Positions 18,501-26,569 of a DNA stretch of 46,406 nt are shown piece after piece; positions within the stretch are counted from its first letter, which is position 1; every line of letters begins with the position of its first letter. The stretch spans positions 1 to 46,406 of the forward strand of contig JAHITJ010000156.1 in NCBI GenBank assembly GCA_018817795.1, read 5' to 3'. The notes under the pieces are model-generated. The model did no database searches and was not told the DNA's origin. It saw nothing but the letters and a program-made list of their open reading frames with translations. The DNA is from Myxococcota bacterium (GTDB lineage Bacteria > Myxococcota_A > Polyangia > HGW-17). The translations under genes and the position numbers were made by a program.

Positions 18501-19764
18501 CACGACCTACGGCGACCTGATGGTCACCACGATCATCCCGTCCGAGAACGAGCCTGCGCGCATCCGCCCCGAGGACTGGTTCTTCGTCGACGGCGTGCCC
18601 GACGGTCCGGTGGTGCTCCCCTCCTCCGAGGTCCGCGGCGGCATCAACGCCAGGGGCACCGACGTGGGCGCCTACACCTCGGTCGCAAAACTGAACATCG
18701 GCACCCCGATCATCGCCCACCACAACCGCACCACCGGATCCGTGCGCATCTCCTACACCCTCGACGCCACGGGCGTGATGGACATGATCACCTGGAACCA
18801 CTACGACCTCGACAATGCCGGGGATCCCGAGTCCGGCGATCTCGGCAACGCGGGCCTGTTCAACAAACTCGACGTCCGCGCCACCGACGGCGCCCCGGGC
18901 GTGGCCTACGCGGTCAACAATCTGCCTGTGAACTCCAACCTCGCCTCCGAGGTGCGGTTTGCCCAGGCCCGCGTGCCGGTCCCCACGGCCGCCTCCGACT
19001 GGGACATCCTCACCGTCGACACCGTGGAGTATCCGCTGCCGGCCATCGACGCCCCCCTGCCCGACTGGCCCGACGGCACGGGTCATTTCATCGCGCTGGA
19101 CCGCTTCGTGGACGGACGCGCCGCGGTCGCCTGGTTCGATCCGTACGCCGGCGCGCTGAAGTTCTCCCATCAGGCCGAAGCCGGCGGCGCCTTCGCTCCG
19201 GCACAGATCGTCGCCGGCGGCGTCGAGGGCGAGCTGCCGCTGGGCCTGTTCTGCACCATGGCCGTCGATCCCACGGACGAGAATTTGGTTCACTTCGTGT
19301 ACCAGGATTCCCTGCAGCGCTCCCTGTGGTACAGCGTGCTGAACCTGACGACATCCGAGGTCGCCCAGACGCTGCTCGACGACGGCTTCCGTCCCGAGGA
19401 CGGCATCAACAATGATGGCCTGCCCATGCCGGTGCAGCACTACTTCGGCCCCGATGCCCGCATCGCCATCGCCTCGTCCAAGATCTTCCTGGCCTGGCAG
19501 GACGCGACCTCCCAGGAGATGTACCTGGGCATCCTGGACCGCTCGGTCAGCACCACCGACTGGGACATCCGCGTGCTGCGCGGCAACGAGGAACCGTACG
19601 AAGGTTCCGTAGGTTTCTACATCGACATGAAGATCGAAGGCTCCAAGATCTACATCTCCACCTATGGTGTGAACCTTCACGCCGTACCCGACATCCTGGG
19701 CAACCCCGCGCTGCGTTATTATGTCGAGATCTTCTCGATCCCGACCGGCATCGTTGGAAAGTAA
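15586..19764 (+). CDS. Very large exported protein: N-terminal lipoprotein, internal MYXO-CTERM-like segment, then second lipoprotein-like half
   Basis: 1392 residues in one uninterrupted frame. A signal peptide ends in SALPAC, with Cys22 as lipidation site. Residues 40-840 are beta-rich and Asp-rich with no recognised domain; about 640-840 look Ig-like. At 849-877 is MC, a spacer, a hydrophobic stretch (WPLFLLLGAVLLGA) and RMRRFRPR, the layout of a MYXO-CTERM sorting tail. Directly after it, Met878 begins MRRFRPRFFPLAAMALTVVV and a lipobox-like LIGC at Cys904, so a second export signal follows in frame. Residues 904-1392 have a short Cys-rich segment and propeller-like repeats. It is either a real fusion with a membrane hairpin, or two genes joined by stop loss. 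Internal ATG 18217 has no good ribosome site, which favours one polypeptide. Confidence 0.85.
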   Translation: MKRFSTSIAFSMLFLFSALPACTGGGGCSQIEPPPATIPPSQVVENGLQIRITEDGFETIKTILPQFVEGEFGHLAFIPEFWVGSSDRQYGIAFCSLGCGVDISRVDLDFDVVDVTQNSNNIDQCREGIFAESACDEIWVDLEANIYLGFDIDVYFMGNNISNQCQVAVGFFNQAFQGTIALGLRTRPSDGQMRMDINSITDIDLGGLGISLENCIPILEDFLNALILENIGQYIEMVQVFVGNAIVEFIANEVVIPLLQPTIDKLFPDPMGLEGQMNVGAFMADAGFMGVDSMLELKMVSGGFVDIKNRGITAGIITGFNSDSDVLSRSESKNEFNVAEHTQGARCVPPIATFDFNQQGLSLVPGVSGASADRLKTFTRQIIQEFSGSFDQAYLKFGDNTPADVGIALTKDFLNLLGFHLVNSGTLCLTVGTEQSPLLKVGAFSVMIPSLAELIDPTVGDAPLQLVIRPQTALEFTIGQGTGTETPLIDVFMRDFQIDVYPFVNGRYARALTMALDMHLQIDLEEGIDPLTNNVTVMPVLRPVDASQIAARVTNADLIRENPEDVAAIFPSILGMIMPMMSGALQPIPMPTYDITKMNQNGDYLVWRVVRLSHLEFKPTITADAALIIARIVSVLPGQKSTVRPHTFEADLKAARTYAPERLRATLQGRDDARPELVIDLAATDGAASAEYQYSLDGGAYTPFARTNQLVIGDLQLFLQGKHTVKIRGRRAGSPESLNLEPVILTAILDTLPPKAIPYVAGQRFFPGAVDFVSGREAIEVSFGKGSGTFTEWSSAESISLAAARAYAGDGDLIVRLRDEAGNVSETAVDLNQILAVPVEKDSSGGFFMCATSAGTRGKGSTWPLFLLLGAVLLGARMRRFRPRFFPLAAMALTVVVSMGLIGCADGSGNKKNDTPTCFWDDDCAGVSCPDNEIPLCMGGQCECVNDIPWGIPGPYASFTVIGQLAWVGSYNTTYGDLMVTTIIPSENEPARIRPEDWFFVDGVPDGPVVLPSSEVRGGINARGTDVGAYTSVAKLNIGTPIIAHHNRTTGSVRISYTLDATGVMDMITWNHYDLDNAGDPESGDLGNAGLFNKLDVRATDGAPGVAYAVNNLPVNSNLASEVRFAQARVPVPTAASDWDILTVDTVEYPLPAIDAPLPDWPDGTGHFIALDRFVDGRAAVAWFDPYAGALKFSHQAEAGGAFAPAQIVAGGVEGELPLGLFCTMAVDPTDENLVHFVYQDSLQRSLWYSVLNLTTSEVAQTLLDDGFRPEDGINNDGLPMPVQHYFGPDARIAIASSKIFLAWQDATSQEMYLGILDRSVSTTDWDIRVLRGNEEPYEGSVGFYIDMKIEGSKIYISTYGVNLHAVPDILGNPALRYYVEIFSIPTGIVGK

Positions 19765-19845
19765 AGATTTTTCTTATTTTATTCGGCACCCTTTTGCGGG
19801 CGCCTCAACTGTCCGGCCTGAGCCCGGCAGTAGCCAGGAGTTCCC

Positions 19846-20424
19846 ATGTCCACATTGCTTGCTTTCCTTCTATCCCTCCAGATGACCACCGCACCCAAGC
19901 CCAATCCTTTCGAGGCCGGCACCGATCTGACCCTCGATCTGGGATGGCAGGGCGGCGCCTCCCACACCGTCGACGGCGTACGCCTGGGTCTGGGCATGCT
20001 CACGCAGCGCCAGGGCTCCCGTCGCTGGGCCTACGAACTGAACTTCATCTCCGGAAACGATTACTGCCACGACCACCACACAGACCGCTACTGTGACAAT
20101 CAATGGGCCGTCTACGGCTTCGGCGGCATCCAGTTGGACTTCCCGATCTCGGCGGACCGCAAGTTGTTCGCCTCGGTCACCGGCGGCTTCTTCGCGGGCG
20201 TCTCCTATTGGGAGAACTGGTACTGGGACGACAACGACGTCAACGATGATGACATTGCGATCATGGGAGGCATCATGGGCAAGGCGGCGCTGATGTACGA
20301 GTTCGAGAAATTCCGTCTGGGCGTAGGCGTCTTCGCGGGCTTCGGCCCCTCCATCGGCTCCGAGAGCGGCCTCGAGATCTACTTCCCCGTCGGCATGCAC
20401 TTCATTTTCCACTTCATGTTTTAA
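19846..20424 (+). CDS. Small exported beta-barrel-like protein, function unknown
   Basis: 192 residues with a short hydrophobic N-terminus (MSTLLAFLLSLQMTTA) that may be a signal peptide. The body has alternating aromatic and polar strands, a His/Cys-rich loop (NDYCHDHHTDRYC) and an Asp-rich loop (WDDNDVNDDD). It ends in Phe after strand-like HFIFHFMF, as outer-membrane barrel proteins often do. AGGAG lies six bases before the ATG. It follows the large lipoprotein gene by 81 bases in the same direction and may be co-transcribed. The His/Cys and Asp loops could bind metal, but this is only suggestive. It converges with the transporter gene, with 7 bases between the stops. Family not recognised. 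Confidence 0.75.
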   Translation: MSTLLAFLLSLQMTTAPKPNPFEAGTDLTLDLGWQGGASHTVDGVRLGLGMLTQRQGSRRWAYELNFISGNDYCHDHHTDRYCDNQWAVYGFGGIQLDFPISADRKLFASVTGGFFAGVSYWENWYWDDNDVNDDDIAIMGGIMGKAALMYEFEKFRLGVGVFAGFGPSIGSESGLEIYFPVGMHFIFHFMF

Positions 20425-20431
20425 GAGCCTG

Positions 20432-21772
20432 TCAGGCGGCTTCGCGGGCTTCCATGCGGTCAAGCCAGAGCGCGTAGATCCAGATGCCAGCGGCCGCAAC
20501 GACGCCGATGCAGGCGAGCATGATCCAGCCCAGCTCCTGCCGGCCCTGCCGGACCATCACGTCATTGAAGATGTAGGCTCCCACCGGACCGCCGATGAGG
20601 CTGCCCAGCGCCATCGGCAGGTTGGCGTAACCCATGTACAGCCCTTCCTGTCCCTTGGGCGCGAGCCGGCCGATGAACTCGAACAGCCGTGACGCCTCGA
20701 ACAGTTCGCCGAACGCGATCATGGCCACGGTCGCGATCGCTATGAGCCCGCCCAGCGGCAGGGAGGCGAAGACGGCCGTGCGCAGGTCCATGGACAGGGC
20801 CAGCGGAATGATATTGATGAGCATGGCTCCGGAGATGATCAGGGTACCTATGATGATCGACCGGATCGGTCTCATATGGCCGAAGAAGCGTGTGATCATC
20901 AACTGGAAGAGCACGATCACGACCGGATTGGCCATGGTGTACAGTTCCACCGGGGGCCTGTCCTCGACGAACTTGCTCAGGTACAGCGGAATGATGTTGT
21001 AGACCTGGTGGTACAGGAAGGCGAAGCCTGTCATCAGCGCCAGGAACACCACAAACCGCGTCTGTCGCAGCACCAGGAACATGTTCAGCAGGGTCTTCTT
21101 GATGTCCTTCTTCGGGGCGTCCGCATGTACGGGCGGCTCCTCGTAGGTGAACAGCACCGCGAACATCGCCAGCAAGGCCATCGCGCCGGAGACCGCAAAG
21201 ATGTAGGAGAGATTCGAGTTGATGCGGACGTAGTAGCTCACGCCGCGGCCGAACAGGCTGCCGATGTTGATGACCATGTAAAACAGGCCGAAACCCAGCG
21301 TGACGAGCTTGACCGGACTGGCCTTCTGCACGGTGCCGGAGATGCACGGCTTGATGATGGAACCACCCAGGCCGATAAAGAACAGCGCGCAGGCCGCCAG
21401 GAAAACCACACCCGGCCCGGCCGTCAGCGGTGCGTCCTTGGCAATTCCGGGATTGAGCTCCGCAAGACCGGTCCACACCGGAGCGCCTGCGAAGGCGTAT
21501 CCGATGGTGAGCAGGACAAACGCCAGCACCAGCGCACGGCGGAAACCGAAGTGGTCCGCCAGCGAGCCCGACAGGATCGGCAAGAAGTACACCAGAAACC
21601 ACAACAGGCCGTTGAGGGTGCTCGGCCAGTAATTGCCCAGCCCGATCTGCTGCAGGTAGAGCACCAGAAACGAGGCCATGGCATAATAGGCTGCGCGCTC
21701 GAACAACTCGGTCAGGTTGGCGGTCCAGAAGACCTTGGGAAATTCCTTGAACGACGAAACGGTAAACGACAT
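20432..21772 (-). CDS. POT/PTR2-family proton-dependent oligopeptide transporter-like protein (MFS)
   Basis: 446 residues with about 12 membrane segments. The N-terminal motif ELFERAAYYAMASFLVLYL (residues 22-40) matches the PTR2 signature around ExxER and the first helix. The family imports di- and tripeptides with protons across the inner membrane. Later signatures are weaker than in DtpA, and the extended DGSGNxx-type loops are absent, so the actual substrate may differ. GAGGT precedes ATG 21772. It is a single gene, convergent with the small barrel-like gene and separated from the TonB-like gene by a 227-base hairpin-rich gap, so it is probably transcribed on its own or by readthrough. 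Confidence 0.82.
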   Translation of the reverse strand: MSFTVSSFKEFPKVFWTANLTELFERAAYYAMASFLVLYLQQIGLGNYWPSTLNGLLWFLVYFLPILSGSLADHFGFRRALVLAFVLLTIGYAFAGAPVWTGLAELNPGIAKDAPLTAGPGVVFLAACALFFIGLGGSIIKPCISGTVQKASPVKLVTLGFGLFYMVINIGSLFGRGVSYYVRINSNLSYIFAVSGAMALLAMFAVLFTYEEPPVHADAPKKDIKKTLLNMFLVLRQTRFVVFLALMTGFAFLYHQVYNIIPLYLSKFVEDRPPVELYTMANPVVIVLFQLMITRFFGHMRPIRSIIIGTLIISGAMLINIIPLALSMDLRTAVFASLPLGGLIAIATVAMIAFGELFEASRLFEFIGRLAPKGQEGLYMGYANLPMALGSLIGGPVGAYIFNDVMVRQGRQELGWIMLACIGVVAAAGIWIYALWLDRMEAREAA

Positions 21773-21999
21773 GCGGACCTCGCTTGGAAAAGTGGGTGGC
21801 CACGTACGAATTGCCGTGTGAAAAGTATCACGGCCGGGAGCCGGCGTTCAAGGGGAAACAGGGGGAAAATCATCTGGAGACGATCCGGTCACGTTGTGAC
21901 CTCCACAACTGCCTTCGGCAGGTCCGGGCTGCCGCGATAGGCATCCCTCTTCCGGTGAATTCCGGGATGGGTCTTCGGCGCCAGACGGCGCCTGCGATC
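21773..21999. other. Hairpin-rich intergenic region
   Basis: No gene is visible. Several inverted repeats occur: GGTCAC/GTGACC around GTT (21887-21892 with 21896-21901), CTGCC/GGCAG around TTC (about 21910-21922), and two GGCGCC hexamers four bases apart (21977-21982 and 21987-21992). The last lies just beyond the stop of the TonB-like gene on the minus strand, but without a T-run. The first hairpin shares ATCCGGTCAC-N3-GTGACCTC with the reverse strand of the element at 11800-11820. Confidence 0.55.
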
Positions 22000-22926
22000 C
22001 TAAAAGCGGAACATCCTGAAGTTCAGGCCGGCGTTGACCTCGACAAGGAAGCCGAAGCGGAACTTGATGCGGCCGGTGGCCGGGTCCACGATCTCCTTGG
22101 GGGGATTGGTGAAAGGCGCCGCTGCCCGAACCGCGCGCATGGCCTCGAGATCGAGAAAGCGCAGACCCGAAGGCTGCGAGATGATGATCGGCTCGATGAG
22201 GCGGCCGTTGGCGTCCAGCGTGATCGAGAGCACGGTGAACCAGTTTTTGTAGCCGTAGACGGTGCCGTCCGGGTCGTTGGCACGGTAGGGTTTCTCCGGA
22301 TCCCACGCCTGGGCCACCGCTTCGCGCACCCGCAGGAAGAAGCTCGCGCCCATCCATTTCTGGGAGTTGATGGAGTTCTCGCGACCCGAGGAGACATCCG
22401 GGGGCGGCGCCGCCGGCGTGATGCCCAGGATGCGCTCCGCCTCCTCGGCCGTCGGAAACAGTTTCACCGGCGTCGGCGCGGACTCGGCCTCCATGGGTGC
22501 GGGTTTCTCCACGGCCAGGGTGGGCTTGTCGGGCGTCTCGGCCATGGGAACCGGCGGCGGAACCGGCGGAACGATGGGGTTCACCAGCCTCGGTCGTGGC
22601 TGATGGCGCGGCCGCGACGGGGCCGGCTTCGTGTGGGGCTCCGGCTTCACCATGTTCTTCTCGGCCCGGCGATCCTCCGTGGAGACAAGTTCGCCGGGCT
22701 TGGGCTTCTCCAGATTCTTCGCGGCCGGCCGTTGCAATTTCACGACATGCTGCCTGGCCGACGGGGACTTCTTCTTCTCGGGATCGGGCCGGTCGGGCAA
22801 AAACGCCAGGGCGATCAGCACTGCGGCGTGCACCACAAGGGCCAGCAACAGGAAAATCGACCAGCCGACCCAGCGGTCCTGTCGCTTTTTCCTTGAAAAT
22901 CGCAGAGAAGTTGAAAGCCCGTTCAC
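22000..22926 (-). CDS. TonB-family energy-transducer protein
   Basis: 308 residues, type II inner-membrane topology: basic N-terminus, one membrane helix (about 19-43, VGWSIFLLLALVVHAAVLIA), a long Pro/Lys-rich periplasmic linker (about 45-200) and a C-terminal TonB domain (about 215-308). The C-terminal features include VLSITLDANGRLIEPIII and LEAMRAVRAAAPFTNPPKEI, typical of the TonB fold. It should couple proton-motive force from ExbBD to outer-membrane receptors; no exbBD or receptor is in this window. The predicted start is GTG at 22926; GGAGG lies about 14 bases away, so spacing is poor, but no other start keeps the membrane anchor. It ends the long minus-strand gene run. Confidence 0.85.
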   Translation of the reverse strand: MNGLSTSLRFSRKKRQDRWVGWSIFLLLALVVHAAVLIALAFLPDRPDPEKKKSPSARQHVVKLQRPAAKNLEKPKPGELVSTEDRRAEKNMVKPEPHTKPAPSRPRHQPRPRLVNPIVPPVPPPVPMAETPDKPTLAVEKPAPMEAESAPTPVKLFPTAEEAERILGITPAAPPPDVSSGRENSINSQKWMGASFFLRVREAVAQAWDPEKPYRANDPDGTVYGYKNWFTVLSITLDANGRLIEPIIISQPSGLRFLDLEAMRAVRAAAPFTNPPKEIVDPATGRIKFRFGFLVEVNAGLNFRMFRF

Positions 22927-22983
22927 TTCCGGTTTTTATTCCTCCCAGTGATTCTTACCGGCTCAACCGGTTCCGTGCAAGGA

Positions 22984-24801
22984 TCATTTCGCCAAAGGCA
23001 GCACCAGTTCGAAGAGTTCGCTGCCGTCCCGGGGCGTCCGGGTCCAGCCGCAGCGACGCATCAGTTGAAGCATGGGGACATTGGAGACCAGGACCTCGGC
23101 GGCCAGACGTTTGAGGCCATGGGCGGCCGCCCAGGCGGTCATCGCCGACACAAGCCCCCGGCCCACCCCTTCTCGGCGGTACAGAGGATGAGCTATCAGG
23201 GCGATCTCTCCTTCGCCCGTGGCCGGATCGACATGGCACTCGGCGACCCCGAGGATGGTCTCCTCGTCGGCCACGAACCTGTGGGCAAAAAATATCTGGG
23301 CTCCGGTGTGGGAAAGGGTATCCAGTAAATATTTATCCAGGTCAATCTCGTGATCAAAGAAGCGCAGGTTCAGATCCGTCTGCGGCAGCGAGTAATGAAA
23401 ACGGCGCGCCGCTTCGAAGTCCTGGATGTGGGCCGTGCGGACCGAGAAGGAATCCAGCGGGACTTCCGGCCCCGGCACCGTCCAGACGGGGTCCGGCATC
23501 CGGCGCGCCAGGCTCGGACAGAACCAGGAGCGTGCCACCGCCACAGACCATAGCCCGCTGCGATCGTCGGGGTGCATCAGGGGAATGAGCTGCTGTGCGC
23601 GCTGCTGCATCGTCCGCCCCCGCAGAAAAGCCACGCCGTGCTCGGTCACGACGGTGTCGGCAGCCACGCTGCCATGGACAGCGATCTCGCCGGATTCGAG
23701 TTGAAGGCGGATCGCAGGGGCGCCCGAGGCGCTCCGCGAGGACAGCACGAGCACGGTCTGTCCGTCGGCACGATGGCTTCCACCGGCGCCCAAAAACGCG
23801 CTGAGCCGGCGGGAATATGGGCTGTTGCTGAAGCAGGCCCTCCCGTGGAGGTCCATGGATTCGGCGTCGAGCACGCTGACGAAGCCCGGGTTCTTTCCGA
23901 TCACCTGCGGGTCGGCCACCACGTCGGCGGTCTGAAAGTCAAACAACGGGGAGTCGTTGAGGTATTCGTAGAAGCGGCGCGATCCCAGCGCGCATGCGGC
24001 CACGACCTTGCCCGGGGAGAACGACTTGCGTGCGTTGGTGACCGTGCCGTTCTCGACGAGTTCCATCACCCAGTCCGAGATCAGCAGGCTGTGCACTCCC
24101 AGGTCGTGCCTTTCGGACATGCGGGAGAGCAGGTGCCGCGGCACATGCGGAAAGCCGAGCTGGAGCGTCGCCCCGTCCGGGATCACGCGGATCACGTTGC
24201 GGGCGATCTGCTCCTCGACCTCGGTGTCGGCCTTCTTCTCGAAGACCTCCAGAAGGGGCTCCTCCTGCTGGGTGAAGAACCGGATCTTCCGGTAATCCAG
24301 GAACGACTGGCCATGGGTGCGCGGCACGAACGGGTTGATCTGGGCGATCACCATCGAGGCGGCCTCCACGGCCGCACGGGTGATGTCCACGGAGGTGCCC
24401 AGACTGAACTGTCCATGGACGTCTCCGGGACTGACGGAGACCAGCGCGACATCGATGGGAATGCGCCGCCGGGCAAACAGGGCCGGCACGCTGGAAAACT
24501 CCACCGGGAGCCAGTCGATGCTGCCCTCCTCCATGGCGCGGGACTGTCGGTACCCCACATGAAGATACGAGCACATCGGCACGGGCGAGGATAAGTTCGG
24601 GGGACGGCGCAGGGAGAAACCGAACAGCAGCCGCAGGCTCTTTTTCACCGCCAGGTCCGCGAGGGAGTCGACCAGCCCCTGCGGCTCCCCGGCCCCGGTC
24701 CCGACGAACACTGTGGAACCGGCGGGAATGGCCGAGAGCGCCTCGGCCACAGTGACCGTGCGGGCGACGATCTCCTTGCGGCGTTGGTTCAGTTGGGTCA
24801 T
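22984..24801 (-). CDS. Acetyl-CoA hydrolase/CoA-transferase family protein fused to a GNAT acetyltransferase domain
   Basis: 605 residues. The first ~440 match the acetyl-CoA hydrolase/4-hydroxybutyrate CoA-transferase fold (AIPAGSTVFVGTGAGEPQGL, then ESMDLHGRACFS and LGAGGSHRADGQ). The last ~150 form a GNAT domain with acetyl-CoA loop YRREGVGRGLVSAM and RCGW near the end. Such fusions are known by domain content, but substrates are not settled. The catalytic Glu usually sits two residues before the Asp of the D(L/I)xG motif; here that place is Ser and a Glu is one residue earlier, so transferase activity is uncertain. The ATG overlaps the stop of the RibB-type gene by four bases (ATGA), which indicates translational coupling to the riboflavin genes. 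The functional reason for this linkage is unclear. Confidence 0.85.
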   Translation of the reverse strand: MTQLNQRRKEIVARTVTVAEALSAIPAGSTVFVGTGAGEPQGLVDSLADLAVKKSLRLLFGFSLRRPPNLSSPVPMCSYLHVGYRQSRAMEEGSIDWLPVEFSSVPALFARRRIPIDVALVSVSPGDVHGQFSLGTSVDITRAAVEAASMVIAQINPFVPRTHGQSFLDYRKIRFFTQQEEPLLEVFEKKADTEVEEQIARNVIRVIPDGATLQLGFPHVPRHLLSRMSERHDLGVHSLLISDWVMELVENGTVTNARKSFSPGKVVAACALGSRRFYEYLNDSPLFDFQTADVVADPQVIGKNPGFVSVLDAESMDLHGRACFSNSPYSRRLSAFLGAGGSHRADGQTVLVLSSRSASGAPAIRLQLESGEIAVHGSVAADTVVTEHGVAFLRGRTMQQRAQQLIPLMHPDDRSGLWSVAVARSWFCPSLARRMPDPVWTVPGPEVPLDSFSVRTAHIQDFEAARRFHYSLPQTDLNLRFFDHEIDLDKYLLDTLSHTGAQIFFAHRFVADEETILGVAECHVDPATGEGEIALIAHPLYRREGVGRGLVSAMTAWAAAHGLKRLAAEVLVSNVPMLQLMRRCGWTRTPRDGSELFELVLPLAK

Positions 24802-25958
24802 CCCAGAGGCACCCGCTCCACGACCTCGAGCCCGTAGGCCCGGATGCCGTGGAAGCGCTGATCTGAGTTGGTCATCAGCCGCATCTGGCCGACGTTGAGG
24901 TACTTCAACACCTGTGCGCCCAGGCCGTAGTTGGTGTCGCGGTGGGCGGCGGAAGCACCAGTTGCCGCTTCCGATGAATCACCCGAAGGCGCTTCCTTCC
25001 CGGAAGAGGCGAACGTCTGGGAGAAGCAGGTTCCCAGGGAGTCGTTCTGGTTCTGCATGTAAACGAGCACGCCGCAGCCCTCCGAGAAGATCCGGCGCAG
25101 GGACTGGTCCAGTTGCAGTTTTCCGCTGGGGCCGCCCAGGTTGAACAGATCCGAGATCATGCATCCCTGGTGCATGCGCACGAGGACGGATTTTTCCGGG
25201 GTCACGGTGCCCAGCCGGATCGCCAGGAACTCCAACTGCGAGATCGGCGTCGAGAACACGAAGAACTCGGCCATGCGGGTCTGTCCCTCGAAGGTCATCT
25301 CGATGCGTGACGATGCCGACAGGCTGACCAGCGGCTCATGATGCAGGCGGTACTGCACCAGATCCGAGATCGAGCACTGCACCAGCTTGTGCTTCTCGCA
25401 GAAGCGGCGCAGGTCGTCGTGGCGGGCCATGGAGCCGTCCTCGTTCATGATCTCGCAGATCACGCCCGCAGGCAGCATCCCGGCCAGCCGCGCCAGGTCG
25501 ACCGAACCCTCGGTCTGTCCGGCCCGCACCAGCACGCCGCCGGTCTGCGCGCGCAGCGGGAAGACGTGCCCGGGGGAGATGACGTGACGCGCGTCCGAGG
25601 CCGGATCGATCGCGGTGCGAATCGTGTGGGACCGGTCCGCGGCCGAGATGCCGGTGCTCACGCCCTCACGGGCCTCGATGGAAACCGTGAAGGCTGTGTT
25701 GTAAGGGCTCTCGTTGTCGGTGACCATCATGCGAAGGCCCAGTTGCTTCACCTTGTCGGGCATCATCGTCAGGCAGATCAGGCCGCGGCCGTGGGTCGCC
25801 ATGAAGTTGATGTCCTCGGGACGGACCCGCTCGGCCGCCATGGCCAGATCACCCTCGTTCTCGCGATCCTCGTGGTCGGTGAGCACCACCATGCGGCCCT
25901 GCCGGATTTCCTCGATTGCCGCCGCCGCGCGGACGACGCCCTCTGCTACCTTCGTCAT
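24798..25958 (-). CDS. ribB: 3,4-dihydroxy-2-butanone 4-phosphate synthase with degenerate GTP-cyclohydrolase II-like domain (RibBX type)
   Basis: 386 residues. The N-terminal RibB domain (1-~205) is intact: [11 protein letters not shown] (28-38), STGISAADR (101-109), HVFPL and [12 protein letters not shown] (179-190). It converts ribulose 5-phosphate to the four-carbon riboflavin precursor. The C-terminal half aligns with RibA to its end ([18 protein letters not shown]), but the zinc site is broken: only Cys266 of three ligands remains, and the usual SLRCDCG is NLGGPSG (273-279), with Gly276 and Ser278 for Cys. The RQEGRG-type loop is also lost, and there is a Ser/Gly/Ala-rich insert at about 317-340. 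GTP cyclohydrolase activity is therefore unlikely. This pattern matches RibBX proteins. It overlaps ribE and the downstream gene by four bases each. Confidence 0.92.
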   Translation of the reverse strand: MTKVAEGVVRAAAAIEEIRQGRMVVLTDHEDRENEGDLAMAAERVRPEDINFMATHGRGLICLTMMPDKVKQLGLRMMVTDNESPYNTAFTVSIEAREGVSTGISAADRSHTIRTAIDPASDARHVISPGHVFPLRAQTGGVLVRAGQTEGSVDLARLAGMLPAGVICEIMNEDGSMARHDDLRRFCEKHKLVQCSISDLVQYRLHHEPLVSLSASSRIEMTFEGQTRMAEFFVFSTPISQLEFLAIRLGTVTPEKSVLVRMHQGCMISDLFNLGGPSGKLQLDQSLRRIFSEGCGVLVYMQNQNDSLGTCFSQTFASSGKEAPSGDSSEAATGASAAHRDTNYGLGAQVLKYLNVGQMRLMTNSDQRFHGIRAYGLEVVERVPLG

Positions 25959-26563
25959 GACAACCCCTTTCGACGGGAGAGAAACTGTACGATGTACTTT
26001 CCGAGCATGTCGGTCTCGACGTTGACGCGCTCCCCGACGCGAAGGACCCGGAAGACGGTGTTTTCACGCGTGTGCGGAATCATGGCCACCTCCACGGTGG
26101 ACCCGCGGATGGCGGAAACGGTCAGGCTGACCCCGTCCAGGGCGATGGAACCCTTATCGACCACACAGCACAGGAGTGACTCCGGCAGCACCACGCCCAG
26201 CGTGGTCTGCAGTCCACCGGCGGTCAGCGCGCTGATGCGGCCCACGCCGTCGATGTGGCCTGAAACGAAGTGTCCGCCCCAGCGACCGTCGGAGCGCATG
26301 GCACGTTCGAGGTTGAGCAGGCGCCCCTTGTGCCACTCGCCCATTGTCGTACGGGAGAGGGTCTCCGTGCCGGCCTCGACCTCCACGATGCCACCACCCA
26401 GGGCAACCACGGTCAGGCAGATGCCGTTGACCGCCAGCGAGTCACCGATGGCCAGACCGGTCGGATCGTCGGACAGGGCGGTCCGGATCGCAAGACGCCG
26501 GCCCGTGTTCTGGGGGTCGATCCGGAGCAGTTGACCCGTTTGTTCGACGAGGCCGGTGAACAT
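25955..26563 (-). CDS. ribE: Riboflavin synthase alpha chain
   Basis: 202 residues, two tandem lumazine-binding barrels typical of the homotrimeric enzyme that converts two 6,7-dimethyl-8-ribityllumazine molecules into riboflavin. The start [10 protein letters not shown] is diagnostic. Barrel 1 has [10 protein letters not shown] and barrel 2 has [10 protein letters not shown] with [10 protein letters not shown], matching the family. Six bases follow ribD and the gene overlaps ribB by four bases (ATGA), so the three are one translational unit. No ribH (lumazine synthase) or intact ribA is in the window, so the substrate supply depends on genes elsewhere. No FMN riboswitch is visible nearby. 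Confidence 0.96.
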   Translation of the reverse strand: MFTGLVEQTGQLLRIDPQNTGRRLAIRTALSDDPTGLAIGDSLAVNGICLTVVALGGGIVEVEAGTETLSRTTMGEWHKGRLLNLERAMRSDGRWGGHFVSGHIDGVGRISALTAGGLQTTLGVVLPESLLCCVVDKGSIALDGVSLTVSAIRGSTVEVAMIPHTRENTVFRVLRVGERVNVETDMLGKYIVQFLSRRKGLS

Positions 26564-26569
26564 GCACGC

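Noticed and set aside
16687-19680. 997-residue open frame on the minus strand opposite the large lipoprotein
   Set aside because: GC-rich coding DNA opens antisense frames; it is Gly/Val/His/Asp-rich and shows no domain, while the plus-strand protein has a signal peptide, promoter and ribosome site.
18217-19764. Separate second gene starting at internal ATG 18217
   Set aside because: No ribosome site precedes it and the frame is continuous with the upstream half; I kept one CDS and report the fusion as a finding.
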